Below are positions 26,841-36,242 of a stretch of DNA of 64,000 bases, piece after piece. The first letter of the stretch is position 1, and every line of letters begins with the position of its first letter. The notes below the pieces were generated by a model that saw nothing but the letters and a program-made list of their open reading frames with translations, was not told the DNA's origin and did no database searches. Position numbers and translations under genes: made by a program. Origin of the DNA: Lysinibacillus sp. PLM2 (GTDB lineage: Bacteria; Bacillota; Bacilli; Bacillales_A; Planococcaceae); the NCBI GenBank assembly GCA_023168345.1, contig AP025689.1, positions 3,302,001 to 3,366,000 of the forward strand. The letters are read 5' to 3'.

Positions 26841-27770
26841 CTATGCGATTTGCATCCCCTTTTCATTCGCCTCTTCAACGACACTAATCATATGATATAG
26901 GAATTTCGCTATAGGAACATCCACATTATATTTTTCACCTAATTCGATTAATGTGCCTAGGAACATATCCTTTTCTGTTTTTCTTCCAGCTTCCACATCT
27001 TGAAGCATCGAACACTTTCCATTAGGGTTATAATTTTTTGAAACTGTTAATATCTCTTCACAGTCTTCGTCTGTCAAGCAAACGCCAACTGCAATTGATA
27101 CTTTTTGCACTTCATTTATAATACTTTTTCTGACAAGCTTCATCGAATCTAAATCTTGGAAAAAACCATTTTTTGCACGCATGACAGCTGCTATTGGATT
27201 AATGCTCGTATTAATTAAGTACTTCTTCCAAATAGCATATTCAATATTTTCCGGGATAGAGTATGGGAGTTTTGCCTCTTCAAACAATTTGGCAATTGCT
27301 TTCACTCTTTCTGATATTATATTTTCTTTTTCCCCAAACATAAATTCACCACTATCCAGGGAAACCTTTACTACATTTTCCTTCATCACTGCATTTATTG
27401 ATGTCAAAGAATAAATTATTTTATCTTCACCGTAGTGCTTTGCAATTATTCCTTCACTGCTAATTCCATTTAATAAAGATATGATCATTGTATTAGGACC
27501 TACTTGATTTTCAATATCCAGCATCGCTTGTTCAAGGTGGCCATATTTTACCGCTAAAATGACTAGGTCAGCTTCTTCCCCCTTTTCTTCGGGTAAAACA
27601 ATTGGAAACTTATACGTCTCATCATTAATGACTATTCCACTTTCTAATTTTGATTTTCGCTTTTCATCTGCAATAACGCGAAAACCATTGCCTAGCGCTT
27701 TAAGTAATCCAGGGGCTACTGAACAGCCAATTGCACCCATACCAATCATTGAAACCTTCTTTATTTCCAT
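26841..27770 (-). CDS. 2-dehydropantoate 2-reductase family protein (ApbA/PanE-like), copy 1
   Basis: 309-residue NADPH-dependent reductase of the ApbA/PanE family. The nucleotide-binding motif is GMGAIG at the N-terminus, followed by DLVILAVKYGHLEQAM and SLLNGISSEG; the helix with the conserved Lys reads IWKKYLINTSINP. The C-terminal domain has PNGKCSMLQDVEAGRKTE, typical of the substrate side. Genomes of this group carry several paralogues and not all make pantoate; there are no panB/C/D genes nearby, so a different 2-oxo acid is possible. AGGAGG precedes the ATG. Confidence 0.88.
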   Translation of the reverse strand: MEIKKVSMIGMGAIGCSVAPGLLKALGNGFRVIADEKRKSKLESGIVINDETYKFPIVLPEEKGEEADLVILAVKYGHLEQAMLDIENQVGPNTMIISLLNGISSEGIIAKHYGEDKIIYSLTSINAVMKENVVKVSLDSGEFMFGEKENIISERVKAIAKLFEEAKLPYSIPENIEYAIWKKYLINTSINPIAAVMRAKNGFFQDLDSMKLVRKSIINEVQKVSIAVGVCLTDEDCEEILTVSKNYNPNGKCSMLQDVEAGRKTEKDMFLGTLIELGEKYNVDVPIAKFLYHMISVVEEANEKGMQIA

Positions 27771-27992
27771 ATCATTTTACCTCCTAATCATTTATTCAAT
27801 CCTTCTTCCATTTTTGATTATACCAAAAAATGTATTGTAAGCATAGTTTACATTATTGCGTAATATTTATTAAATATTTATAAAAAATATCTCGTTTTTT
27901 CATGGATTAGTTTAAAAAATGATTTTTATGTTAATTTTTATTACATATCTATAGAGGTTTATGATAAAATCGTAAATTTTTTCCAACAAAAA

Positions 27993-28020
27993 ACTACACT
28001 CGCATTATTCCAAGTGTAGT
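27993..28020 (-). terminator. Terminator of the glycosyltransferase gene
   Basis: 8-bp stem (27993-28000 with 28013-28020), then six Ts on the minus strand, 20 bp past the stop. Confidence 0.8.
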
Positions 28021-28040
28021 CCCTTATTTTACTTATTTGT

Positions 28041-29342
28041 TTAATTTTTCACATTATCCAGCACATCATCAATGGATTTCGCCACCGTATGTGCAATTGG
28101 TTTCCATTCCACTTTCTTAAACAAAGCGACTATTGCAATTGGTATATAAGTTACCATAAACAGAGGGAAAGTAAATGTATAAAGTATCTTTTTCCAATTT
28201 GAAGAGTGGATTCTCTTCCATTCCGTAATTGTTGTAATTAATCCTAGGATAAATAATATACCGAAGTACCAACAAAACGATTTTAGAATGGCGAATGTTG
28301 TCACAGAAATGATTTCCTTACCGTCTATAAAGCCAAAAATCCCCGCTAAATAGAACGAACTATTCACCGCGATACTGAAGCATGTAATAAGCATTGCTGG
28401 CATGACTGTCATCGTCATATCATAACAAGAAAAACGATTTCCTTTGTTAAATAAAACTCCACTAATTAGTTTTTTACCATAGTTACTAAAAACTTGGTAA
28501 AAGCCTTTTGCCCAACGCAAACGTTGATGCCATGACTGTTTAAAAGTAACTGGTTGCTCATCATAAAGAACTGCATCTCTGCAGTATCCGATTTTTTCAC
28601 CTTTTATAATTTGAGATACCGAAAATTCTATATCCTCAGTTAAAAGATGATGAATCCAACCACCATTTTCTTTAAATATCTCTGCTTTCACTAAAAATCC
28701 TGTTCCAGATATAGCACAGCTATTTTTTAATGTCATTCGAGGTAAATTTAAATATTCTGCTTCATGTAAAAACCAAAGCCCGTATCCTGCAGAAATCCAG
28801 TTGTGATCAAAGTTTTTAGAATTTCTGTAGCTCGTAATTACTCGATAGCCTTCGTTAAAGGTTTTATTCATTTCGGCAATATAATTTTTATCTAATAAAT
28901 TATCAGCATCTAATACAAGATAGCCATCGTATTGTTTATAAGCATACTCACTTTCTATAAACTTGATCATAAAATCAAGAGCATATCCTTTGCCTACTTG
29001 CTCTTTATTGAATCGTTCTCTTACAATTGCCCCTTCACGCTCAGCTATCACGGCTGTTTTGTCAGTACAGTTGTCTGCAACAACAAAAATGTCCACTAAC
29101 TCTTTTGGGTAATTTTGTTTCTTAATACTTTTTATAAGTTGGCCAATAACTACTTCTTCATTTCGAGCCGCAATAAGAACTGCAAACCTATTTTTATGCT
29201 GATTATGACTCACCTGTCTTTGCTTTCTTTTTTCTTTAAAGGCAATGAACATGTAAATTATTTGATACAAGTACATAAAAGCAAATAAAATGAACATGAA
29301 GAGATTAAAATTTTCAATGAAAGATGAAATTTGAGAATTCAA
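28041..29342 (-). CDS. Membrane glycosyltransferase family 2, processive type
   Basis: 433-residue membrane GT2 enzyme. The open frame begins further upstream, but GGAGG followed after 7 nt by TTG (29342) is the best start. One N-terminal helix, then the catalytic domain: AARNEEVVIGQLI, FVVADNCTDKT, LDADN for the metal-binding DxD, LLTEDIEF for the base, and QRLRW, the QxxRW motif typical of processive polysaccharide synthases. Three or four C-terminal helices follow. It resembles IcaA/BcsA-like and YdaM-like enzymes. There is no other polysaccharide gene nearby and no PilZ domain, so the sugar and polymer are unknown. Confidence 0.9.
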   Translation of the reverse strand: MNSQISSFIENFNLFMFILFAFMYLYQIIYMFIAFKEKRKQRQVSHNQHKNRFAVLIAARNEEVVIGQLIKSIKKQNYPKELVDIFVVADNCTDKTAVIAEREGAIVRERFNKEQVGKGYALDFMIKFIESEYAYKQYDGYLVLDADNLLDKNYIAEMNKTFNEGYRVITSYRNSKNFDHNWISAGYGLWFLHEAEYLNLPRMTLKNSCAISGTGFLVKAEIFKENGGWIHHLLTEDIEFSVSQIIKGEKIGYCRDAVLYDEQPVTFKQSWHQRLRWAKGFYQVFSNYGKKLISGVLFNKGNRFSCYDMTMTVMPAMLITCFSIAVNSSFYLAGIFGFIDGKEIISVTTFAILKSFCWYFGILFILGLITTITEWKRIHSSNWKKILYTFTFPLFMVTYIPIAIVALFKKVEWKPIAHTVAKSIDDVLDNVKN

Positions 29343-29673
29343 GTGAATGCCTCCACAATTAAGTAATATAAGATTTGTTTTTATTGTCATTTATTTCCAA
29401 ACAATACAGCAAGATTGCACATACTTTATATGACGATGTAGGAAAAAAAAAGTTCTAATATATTCCATTAAAATTTGAAAATTTTTTAAATCCTTTCGTT
29501 ATTTGTTAATAATTATTTTTGATTTAAAATCAATCTAGTAATAAGTTATATCCTTTTCACCTAATAAAAATGCATTTTTTGTAAAAATTTGTTGAAAACG
29601 TACATTTTTAGATTAATTTAAAAGAGCTGCATCATAGTTAGCTTCTATGACACAGTTCTTTTTGTATTTTTAA
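29343..29673. other. Intergenic region, 331 bp
   Basis: Very AT-rich. It holds the glycosyltransferase promoter, which I cannot fix, and a terminator at its right end. No coding or RNA signal seen. Confidence 0.5.
29623..29659. terminator. Terminator next to the luciferase-family gene
   Basis: 15-position imperfect stem (29623-29637 with 29645-29659), 7-nt loop, T-rich on both strands. It lies 15 bp past the stop of the minus-strand gene. Confidence 0.7.
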
Positions 29674-30723
29674 TTAGCTATTTGCTTCCCATTTTGCAAT
29701 CTCTTCACGAACAATTGGTGCTACTTCTTTACCAAGTAATTCAATGGATCTCATTACATCTTCATGAGGCATTGAACCAACAGGGCAATGCAACATAAAT
29801 CTTGTGATCCCCACATTTTTTCGAAGGAATATTATCTTTTCCGCTACGGTTTTTACATCTCCCACATATAGCGCCCCTTCTAAGCTACGTGCATGGTCAA
29901 ATGTATCTCGGGTATATTGACCCCAGCCGCGCTCTCTACCTATAACATTCATCGCATATTGAGTAGAAGGGAAAAATTTATCTATTGCTGCTTCAGTTGT
30001 ATCACCAACAAAACCATGTGAATGAGAGGCAACTGTTAATTTTGTTATATCATGGCCAGCTTGTTTCGCTGCTTTATAATACAGCTGGACAAGTGGTGCA
30101 AATTGTAAAGGACTACCTCCAATAATTGCAAGCACAAGTGGCAATCCAAGTACTCCCGCACGAGCAACAGATTGTGGGGTGCCACCACTCGCTATCCAAA
30201 CAGGTAAAGGATTTTGAACAGGTCTTGGATATACACCTCTGTTATTTATCGATGCTCGATGCTTCCCTTCCCAAGTAATCACATCATTTTCTCTAAGTTT
30301 TAATAATAAATCTAATTTCTCATCAAATAATTCATCATAATCCTTTAAGTCGTAGCCAAATAGGGGGAATGACTCAATAAAGGAGCCACGGCCTGCCATA
30401 ATCTCTGCACGTCCATTTGAAATTGCATCTACTGTTGAAAATTCTTGAAATACTCGTACTGGATCATCAGACGATAGCACAGTTACCGCACTTGTTAATC
30501 TTATATTTTTAGTGCGTGATGCTGCTGCTGAAAGAAGTACTGCTGGTGTAGAGCATGCATAATCTTTTCGGTGATGTTCCCCAACACCATATACATCCAA
30601 CCCTACCTCATCCGCTAAAACAATTTCCTCCACTACTTCACGAATACGCTCTGCATGGGTTTTCACTTTTCCTGTATGTATATCTGGTGTAGTTTCTACG
30701 AAGGTTGTTAATCCTATTTCCAT
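29674..30723 (-). CDS. Luciferase-like flavin oxidoreductase
   Basis: 349-residue LLM-class oxidoreductase. Family segments: VYGVGEHHRKDYACSTPAVL, LTSAVTVLSSDDPVRVFQEF, SNGRAEIMAGRGSF and VWIASGGTPQSVARAG. It probably uses FMN or F420-like reduced flavin to oxidise a small organic molecule. It is a single gene with an upstream AGGGGG before the ATG. It is not closely related to the two LLM proteins of the sulfur cassette and has no reductase beside it. Substrate unknown. Confidence 0.9.
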   Translation of the reverse strand: MEIGLTTFVETTPDIHTGKVKTHAERIREVVEEIVLADEVGLDVYGVGEHHRKDYACSTPAVLLSAAASRTKNIRLTSAVTVLSSDDPVRVFQEFSTVDAISNGRAEIMAGRGSFIESFPLFGYDLKDYDELFDEKLDLLLKLRENDVITWEGKHRASINNRGVYPRPVQNPLPVWIASGGTPQSVARAGVLGLPLVLAIIGGSPLQFAPLVQLYYKAAKQAGHDITKLTVASHSHGFVGDTTEAAIDKFFPSTQYAMNVIGRERGWGQYTRDTFDHARSLEGALYVGDVKTVAEKIIFLRKNVGITRFMLHCPVGSMPHEDVMRSIELLGKEVAPIVREEIAKWEANS

Positions 30724-30950
30724 AATTTTATCCCCCTGTAAATTTCAGTTCCCCTTCATCATACATTACCAAATTTAAAACAATCAATTATGAAGATTTT
30801 ATTAAAAATAAACCAATAAATTCAAAATTTACCCGGATATTACTTGAATTTTTTATAAGGAATCATTATATTTAGTTGAATCATTGCCAAACTAAATTAT
30901 TAACGAAGATTTAAAGATAAAAATGTTTTAAATATCGGAGGTTGAAGTCG

Positions 30951-31613
30951 TTGAACCTATTTCAAGTTAGAAAAGGGCAATTTGTTTATTACAATAATGA
31001 GTTACATAAGGTGTATGCTGTAAAACCAATGTATAAACAATCTGTCCATCTAATACGCTTAAAAGATTTAACACAGCATTTATGTAGTGCAAAAGAGGTT
31101 GAAAAATATCAGCCTCAAGCTTTAGATAGTTTTATTTTTAACAAAAAAGCTTATACACTTAACAAGGCAAAGGCTGCCAAAGTTGGTGATATCATTTTAG
31201 TTACAAATCCAAATCCTGATTATTTGGATCATTATACTCTCAATGAAATTGAAGTTGTCGCTCGCGTAGAAGACGAAGGCGTAATCACGAACAATTCAAA
31301 TGGTATTAAACATACCGAATATTTACTTATGGCGCCAGGTCGGGAAGAAAATAGCCATCCTATCGACTTTAGAGATGCTCATTTACCTACCGAAGACGAA
31401 CTAAAGGATTCAAGTACAGGTGAACTAGATGAAAACTTAGAACCATCTATTGGAGATGTTTATAAAAAAATGGATAGTCAAATTGAATCGATGGTAATAG
31501 CCATCCATGGAAATACAGTGTTTCTTGGTGGAGGCTTCCAGTTGCCAAAAGATGAATTATTGGATAGTCAAAAATGGTTTTTTCTTTACAGTTTGCTTGA
31601 TCAGGAATCTTAA
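30951..31613 (+). CDS. Conserved-looking protein of unknown function
   Basis: I do not recognise this 220-residue soluble protein. A GGAGG at 30937-30941 abuts a TTG at 30942, so the TTG at 30951 (9 nt away) is the likely start. The N-terminal 70 residues (FQVRKGQFVYYNNELHKVYA and HLIRLKDLTQHLCSAKEVEK) look like an SH3/Tudor-like beta barrel repeated later (AKVGDIILVTNPNPDY, SIGDVYKKMDSQIESMVIA), so the protein may consist of two or three such modules. There are no membrane helices. It is a single gene with its own terminator. I assign no function. Confidence 0.75.
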   Translation: MNLFQVRKGQFVYYNNELHKVYAVKPMYKQSVHLIRLKDLTQHLCSAKEVEKYQPQALDSFIFNKKAYTLNKAKAAKVGDIILVTNPNPDYLDHYTLNEIEVVARVEDEGVITNNSNGIKHTEYLLMAPGREENSHPIDFRDAHLPTEDELKDSSTGELDENLEPSIGDVYKKMDSQIESMVIAIHGNTVFLGGGFQLPKDELLDSQKWFFLYSLLDQES

Positions 31614-31717
31614 CGATGTAATTTATGATTCAGCGGTATAGCAATTAATAATTGGATTAATTTTAAGAATAGCGACATATGGCGATTACCCGAGAACATT
31701 ACAATAATAAAAGCAAG

Positions 31718-31756
31718 AAGAACTCCGAAAATCAAGTAGATTTTCAGAGTTCTTTT
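31718..31756. terminator. Bidirectional terminator, unknown gene / AraC-GyrI regulator
   Basis: 16-position stem (31718-31733 with 31739-31754, one mismatch), 5-nt loop, then a strong T run on the plus strand. Confidence 0.85.
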
Positions 31757-32629
31757 TTATTTCTTTTGGATAGGAATCCATATTTCGCTTCTAAAGTTTG
31801 GATTCGTTGTATCTTTATCAGCATTCCACAAAATTTCAGGTCCCTTTGCAATTTCGTAATTTGATAATGGAAACCATTCAGAATAAATTCTTCCCCAAAT
31901 GTTTTGTAATGTCTCAGGGAATGGACCTATAGACTCAAAAACTGCCCATGTTAACGGGGCAACGGCAAGCTCCTCAAAATGATCAGGACATTCATTAGTA
32001 GTTGCTGCTCCAATATAGTGGTCTAGTTCACCTTTTTCTTCCATACGCCCGTCATCGAAATTAACAGATGCACTAATAATCCCAACAGGGTCTGTGTTCG
32101 ATAATGCTTTTATTTGAGATATTAAATCGATATTTAAACTTTTCCACATTGCATCAATTTCAGAATTGACCCCGTTAAACACTATGGGAACTCGTTTTTT
32201 TATTCCAACGATTTTAAATGCTGACTTCTCTATAATTCGATAATTCATCTCTATTCCTCCTTTAATTGATAGATAGAAGGTCATCTTTGGATAGGCTTTT
32301 AAATGGGTGCCATTGGTTCTTACTTCTCTGGGCGTTGTTCCGTGCAAGTTTTGAAATGCTCGTGTAAATGAATCTGGTGATGCATAACCGTATTTTAGTG
32401 CGATATCTATTATTTTTTCATTGCTATTTGCAATATCAAATGCAGCTAATGTTAATTTTCTCCTACGAATATATTCAGATAATGAAACACCTGATAGGAA
32501 GGAAAACATTCTCTGAAAATGATACTCTGAGCAAAGTGCAATTTGGGCAACTTTTTTAAAATCAATCTCACCCGTTAAATGCTGTTCAATGTAATTTATT
32601 GCATCATTCAATGATTTTAGCGAATCCAT
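31757..32629 (-). CDS. AraC-family regulator with GyrI-like effector domain
   Basis: 290-residue transcription factor. AraC DNA-binding domain with two helix-turn-helix motifs (about residues 5-105): [20 protein letters not shown] and [21 protein letters not shown] GyrI-like ligand-binding domain follows (about 130-290) with [15 protein letters not shown] and WIPIQ. Such proteins, like Rob or BltR relatives, sense small hydrophobic compounds and control efflux or stress genes. The ATG at 32629 sits behind AGAGGTGA; a GTG 9 nt upstream is less likely. No obvious target gene is adjacent, since nrnB is on the same strand in a separate unit. Confidence 0.93.
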   Translation of the reverse strand: MDSLKSLNDAINYIEQHLTGEIDFKKVAQIALCSEYHFQRMFSFLSGVSLSEYIRRRKLTLAAFDIANSNEKIIDIALKYGYASPDSFTRAFQNLHGTTPREVRTNGTHLKAYPKMTFYLSIKGGIEMNYRIIEKSAFKIVGIKKRVPIVFNGVNSEIDAMWKSLNIDLISQIKALSNTDPVGIISASVNFDDGRMEEKGELDHYIGAATTNECPDHFEELAVAPLTWAVFESIGPFPETLQNIWGRIYSEWFPLSNYEIAKGPEILWNADKDTTNPNFRSEIWIPIQKK

Positions 32630-32756
32630 TTTGATCACCTCTTAAAAACAATTTATCAGAAATATAAATACTCCTCCCTACATTTTATGTACAGTTATGT
32701 AGGGTTTGGGGTTTCCTAATGGAGGATTGGGAGATTGTCGTCTTTTTAATACAAAA

Positions 32757-32783
32757 AATCCGCAAATTATCAATTTACGGATT
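32757..32783 (-). terminator. Terminator of nrnB
   Basis: 12-position stem (32757-32768 with 32772-32783, one mismatch), 3-nt loop, six Ts on the minus strand. Confidence 0.82.
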
Positions 32784-32799
32784 AAAACAAAAATCATTT

Positions 32800-33981
32800 T
32801 TACGGATTTACTTTTCTTATTTCTTTCATCAAATATTCAACAAACTCTTCGTCGCGTACTAACCATGCTTCATAGATTCTTTTTAAATAGGTTTGTGCGT
32901 CCAAGAATTTCTCAAAGGTTTCTTTTAGCGCCTTCTTATTTTTTTCAATAATCCAATACTCTTTATTTGGAATAATGAAGAAGATATCTTCATCTCGATT
33001 TTTAAACATTGTTCCAAAGGCAGATTCTTTTAAATTATAGCGATTTCGTTTTGCATCTTCTTGAATCGGATCAAGGAGGAAAGTATCTAAAACATATAAT
33101 TTGTAAGCCTGTTCAATCAAATTACATCCTGAGGCTTTTTGATGTCCTCCACCACCAAATCTTCCTGCGATTTCAGAAACATCTACATGATCATGAATAG
33201 TACGGAATGATATTTTTTTGCCACCCATATTTAAAATTGTAATATAGTCGAGATGGGGATGTTCCTTTCCCAATTCATTTCCTAGTTCAGAGTGATAGGA
33301 TTCCGCATAAACAATTCCTGCAAAATGTTCGCCAATCTTAGCTTGAACGATTTCTCTCCTTTTTCGACGGATATAACGCTCGATCTTATCCTCTTCCATA
33401 TTCAATAGTTTCTTTTCAAACTCATCGAAGTCGAAATGCTCACTTGTTTGTAAACGCTCTAACATCGTTTCTTCAAACTCATCAATAGATACTAAAAAGA
33501 AAAGGGAATTTAGAGAATGTGCCTTGTGGTTTTCATTTTTTTCCCATTCCCACGTATCATACTGTCTAACAAGTTCAACAAATTCAGTAATGGCACGTTT
33601 TTCTTCTAACAATTTATTAGATATTAAATAGTTATAAAATAATGATGTAGCACTCGTTAAACGACCTAGCTCATCTTCTACTAATACAAATCCCCATCTA
33701 TAATTATTTAAATGCAGTGCCGTTTTATGATGATCAATCAGTTGGATGTTTTGGTATTGTTCATAAAACTTCTCAAGTTTTTGTTCATTGGACTCACTTG
33801 GAGAAAGATCTGTTATAAAAAGAAAGGTTTCAGGACTATCATTTTCTAAAAAAAACTCAATTTCACGATTTAGTGAAGATACAGAATTATATCGAACTTT
33901 TACATCTTGACCAAAAGCAAGCTTAGCTAATATTCCACATCCAACTCCATCTAAATCATTATGCGATAACAATTTATACAT
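32800..33981 (-). CDS. nrnB: NanoRNase NrnB, DHH-DHHA1 phosphoesterase
   Basis: 393-residue oligoribonuclease, close to B. subtilis NrnB (YngD) throughout. It clears very short RNAs, including, for this class of enzyme, pGpG from c-di-GMP breakdown. DHH domain: SHNDLDGVGCG, FITDLS, IDHHKTALHL. DHHA1 domain: GRFGGGGHQKASGC. All metal and substrate residues look intact. The P450 gene lies 27 bp upstream on the same strand and may be co-transcribed with it. Confidence 0.95.
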   Translation of the reverse strand: MYKLLSHNDLDGVGCGILAKLAFGQDVKVRYNSVSSLNREIEFFLENDSPETFLFITDLSPSESNEQKLEKFYEQYQNIQLIDHHKTALHLNNYRWGFVLVEDELGRLTSATSLFYNYLISNKLLEEKRAITEFVELVRQYDTWEWEKNENHKAHSLNSLFFLVSIDEFEETMLERLQTSEHFDFDEFEKKLLNMEEDKIERYIRRKRREIVQAKIGEHFAGIVYAESYHSELGNELGKEHPHLDYITILNMGGKKISFRTIHDHVDVSEIAGRFGGGGHQKASGCNLIEQAYKLYVLDTFLLDPIQEDAKRNRYNLKESAFGTMFKNRDEDIFFIIPNKEYWIIEKNKKALKETFEKFLDAQTYLKRIYEAWLVRDEEFVEYLMKEIRKVNP

Positions 33982-34008
33982 TTTTTCACCTCAGAAAAAG
34001 TATAGCAC

Positions 34009-35265
34009 TTATTTTCTTCTTATATTTCGAAGTATTATTCTGCTGTGTGGAATACTAGGGATATCGTTTAGCTCAAAGGATAGATCCTGTGCTGGAACTT
34101 CAAAATCAAGTTTATTCGCTAGATAATCCAAGCTAACCTTCATAATTTCTAAAGTAACCTTTTCACCTGCGCAACGATGTCCCGAAAGGTAATCTCCTCC
34201 TCCTTGAGGAATTAAAGTGAATCGATCTTCTTTCCAATCAATGAAACGACCAGGTTTAAAAGCTTCTGGATCCTCCCAAATATCCCCATCATGATTTGTT
34301 CCATATAAATCAAGTAACGCTAACGTATCTTTTTTAATTTCATAATCTTTCCATGTAAAATCACGATTTACGCGTGCAGCTACAAACGGGAAAAATGGGT
34401 AATAACGGCGCACTTCATTTACAAACATTTCAAATCCCTTATCGTCTGCTTTTTTTAATTTCTTTTTTTCGTCGGGATGTTCGATGATTGCCAGTGCCAA
34501 AAAATTAATATATACAGAAATTGCTACAATCGGGCGGTAGATGTTAATGATTTCAACGGCCACTGTTTCGATGTCTAATAAATCCCCATTTGCATCCTTA
34601 TACAATGCGAATTTATGAAGGGCTGTATCTTCGGGGGGGATGAGTTTTTTATCCCTTATTTTTTGAATTAATTCCTTCATCCATTTTTCAACTTGGTTTC
34701 GTGCGTTACGTCCCTTCCAGTGAGTTGGTCCAATACTTGCTGCCGACTCATACATTTCACTTAGTTCCTTAGCAAGCCATTTAAGTTCTTCTTCTTCGAC
34801 TAAAACCCCCGCCCAAACGCATGCAATTTTGCATAACATTTCCTTCATTTCATCATACAAAATGACTTCATATTTCGTTTCCCATTCATCAATTGTTTTT
34901 TCCCAGAATTGCTTTGTAATTTCTTTTAATTGATCAATTCGTTCGTCTGACATTATCGACATTAGCATTTCTTTACGGTTTCTATGCTCATCCCCATCTA
35001 AAGTTTGTACTGCATTTTTTCCAAATAAACTTTGCACAACACGATTAGGAGCTGCATTTTCCCTTTTAAAGTAATCTGGTGTGTAAAATATTTCAGCGGC
35101 ATCTCTGCCACTCATGCAAATTGCTTTCTTCCCAAGTATTCTCGTCTCAAATACTTCTGACTTTAGGCTTCTTCGTCTGTTTAATATAAACTTATATCCT
35201 TCTTCTAAAAGTCCAAGTGTGTGGTCGATTCCTTCATCTTTTGGCATTTCATTATTTACCGTCAT
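34009..35265 (-). CDS. cypC: CYP152-family fatty acid peroxygenase (P450 BS-beta-like)
   Basis: 418-residue cytochrome P450 of the CYP152 group, which uses hydrogen peroxide directly to hydroxylate fatty acids at the alpha or beta carbon. The haem Cys is C365 in SGHRCAGE. The carboxylate-binding Arg is R244 in NIYRPIVAI, replacing the usual acid-alcohol pair. Q87 and H94 ([12 protein letters not shown]) match residues Q85 and H92 of the B. subtilis enzyme; His at the latter position goes with hydroxylation and, in OleT, decarboxylation. GGAGATG lies upstream of the ATG. It shares a strand with nrnB (27-bp gap) and lies divergent from the Mrr-like gene. Confidence 0.94.
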   Translation of the reverse strand: MTVNNEMPKDEGIDHTLGLLEEGYKFILNRRRSLKSEVFETRILGKKAICMSGRDAAEIFYTPDYFKRENAAPNRVVQSLFGKNAVQTLDGDEHRNRKEMLMSIMSDERIDQLKEITKQFWEKTIDEWETKYEVILYDEMKEMLCKIACVWAGVLVEEEELKWLAKELSEMYESAASIGPTHWKGRNARNQVEKWMKELIQKIRDKKLIPPEDTALHKFALYKDANGDLLDIETVAVEIINIYRPIVAISVYINFLALAIIEHPDEKKKLKKADDKGFEMFVNEVRRYYPFFPFVAARVNRDFTWKDYEIKKDTLALLDLYGTNHDGDIWEDPEAFKPGRFIDWKEDRFTLIPQGGGDYLSGHRCAGEKVTLEIMKVSLDYLANKLDFEVPAQDLSFELNDIPSIPHSRIILRNIRRK

Positions 35266-35398
35266 AAAAACATCTCCTTACTTTCGTTATTACAGTTATT
35301 GTTTGTGAATTTTTTTAATTTACTCACCTATCCCATAATTCATAAATTCATCAAATTATGGCGATACTATAAAAAAATTCTTTTGAGGGATGACATCT

Positions 35399-36067
35399 AT
35401 GACAAGACATACAGCTAAAACAGTAAAAATAAAAGAAGTAAAATTCACTCAATTGCTATTAATCAATGCATTATGTTTTACCATTGTCATTACATTATTA
35501 AATTCCCTATCCATTGAACCCAACCTATTAGATTTTCAATTCTACTTATTATTTCTTTTAGTATTGTCTTTCATTTATAAACCATTTGGTCTTTTTATAA
35601 TAAAAGGCTTAAAACGCACATTCCTTTTTACAAAAAGATTGTTTGTGAAGAATAAAAAATATCTTTTTATTGAGGAAATCGATCAATTAGATGGGAAAGA
35701 ATTCAAACATTTCTTAAAAGCAGTTTTTGAAAAAGAAGGATATCGCACTGAATTTACTCAATCTTCCTTAGATTATGGGGCGGACCTCATTTTAACAAAA
35801 GGAAGAAAAAAATATGTTGTACAAGCGAAAAGAAGAAATAGTACGGTTGGAATTAAGGCAATTCAAGAAATTGTTGCCTCCGTTAAACAATATAATGCAA
35901 CAGGAGCTATTGTCGTAACTAATCATTATTTCACTTCATCAGCGAAACGATTGGCAAAATCAAATAATGTTCAACTTATCGATAGAGACACGCTTACAAA
36001 CCTATTGAATGGTTCAAATAAAAAGTATCGATTGGCTACAGCTCTTTCTTTAATACTAAATAAATAA
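35399..36067 (+). CDS. Membrane-anchored Mrr-like restriction endonuclease-fold protein
   Basis: 222 residues. Two membrane helices (about residues 15-40 and 42-65) are followed by a Mrr-type nuclease domain. Its core shows the PD-(D/E)xK pattern: acidic GKEFKHFLKAVFEKEGY, then DYGADLIL for the Asp and YVVQAKRR for QxK, then a second half with TGAIVVTNHYFTSSAKRLA. Of two close ATGs, 35399 is 9 nt from GAGGG. No methyltransferase or other restriction gene is near, so this is not a classical R-M system. Membrane-bound Mrr-like proteins are widespread; function unknown. Confidence 0.9.
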   Translation: MTRHTAKTVKIKEVKFTQLLLINALCFTIVITLLNSLSIEPNLLDFQFYLLFLLVLSFIYKPFGLFIIKGLKRTFLFTKRLFVKNKKYLFIEEIDQLDGKEFKHFLKAVFEKEGYRTEFTQSSLDYGADLILTKGRKKYVVQAKRRNSTVGIKAIQEIVASVKQYNATGAIVVTNHYFTSSAKRLAKSNNVQLIDRDTLTNLLNGSNKKYRLATALSLILNK

Positions 36068-36078
36068 AGCAATTAACG

Positions 36079-36112
36079 AGTGCCAGAAAAACTATGTTAC
36101 TGGCACTTTTTC
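36079..36112 (+). terminator. Terminator of the Mrr-like gene
   Basis: Perfect 8-bp stem (36079-36086 with 36100-36107), 13-nt loop, T run. Confidence 0.8.
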
Positions 36113-36242
36113 TATTTTAATCTCCCTATTCCCTCTTCGTTGAATTAGTAATAACCCACTCCAAACTTTCAATTTTTTGATAAACTTATTATTAGTATTT
36201 TTAGAAATATCCAAAAATTTAAATTGAAAGGGGTTGGAGCAT

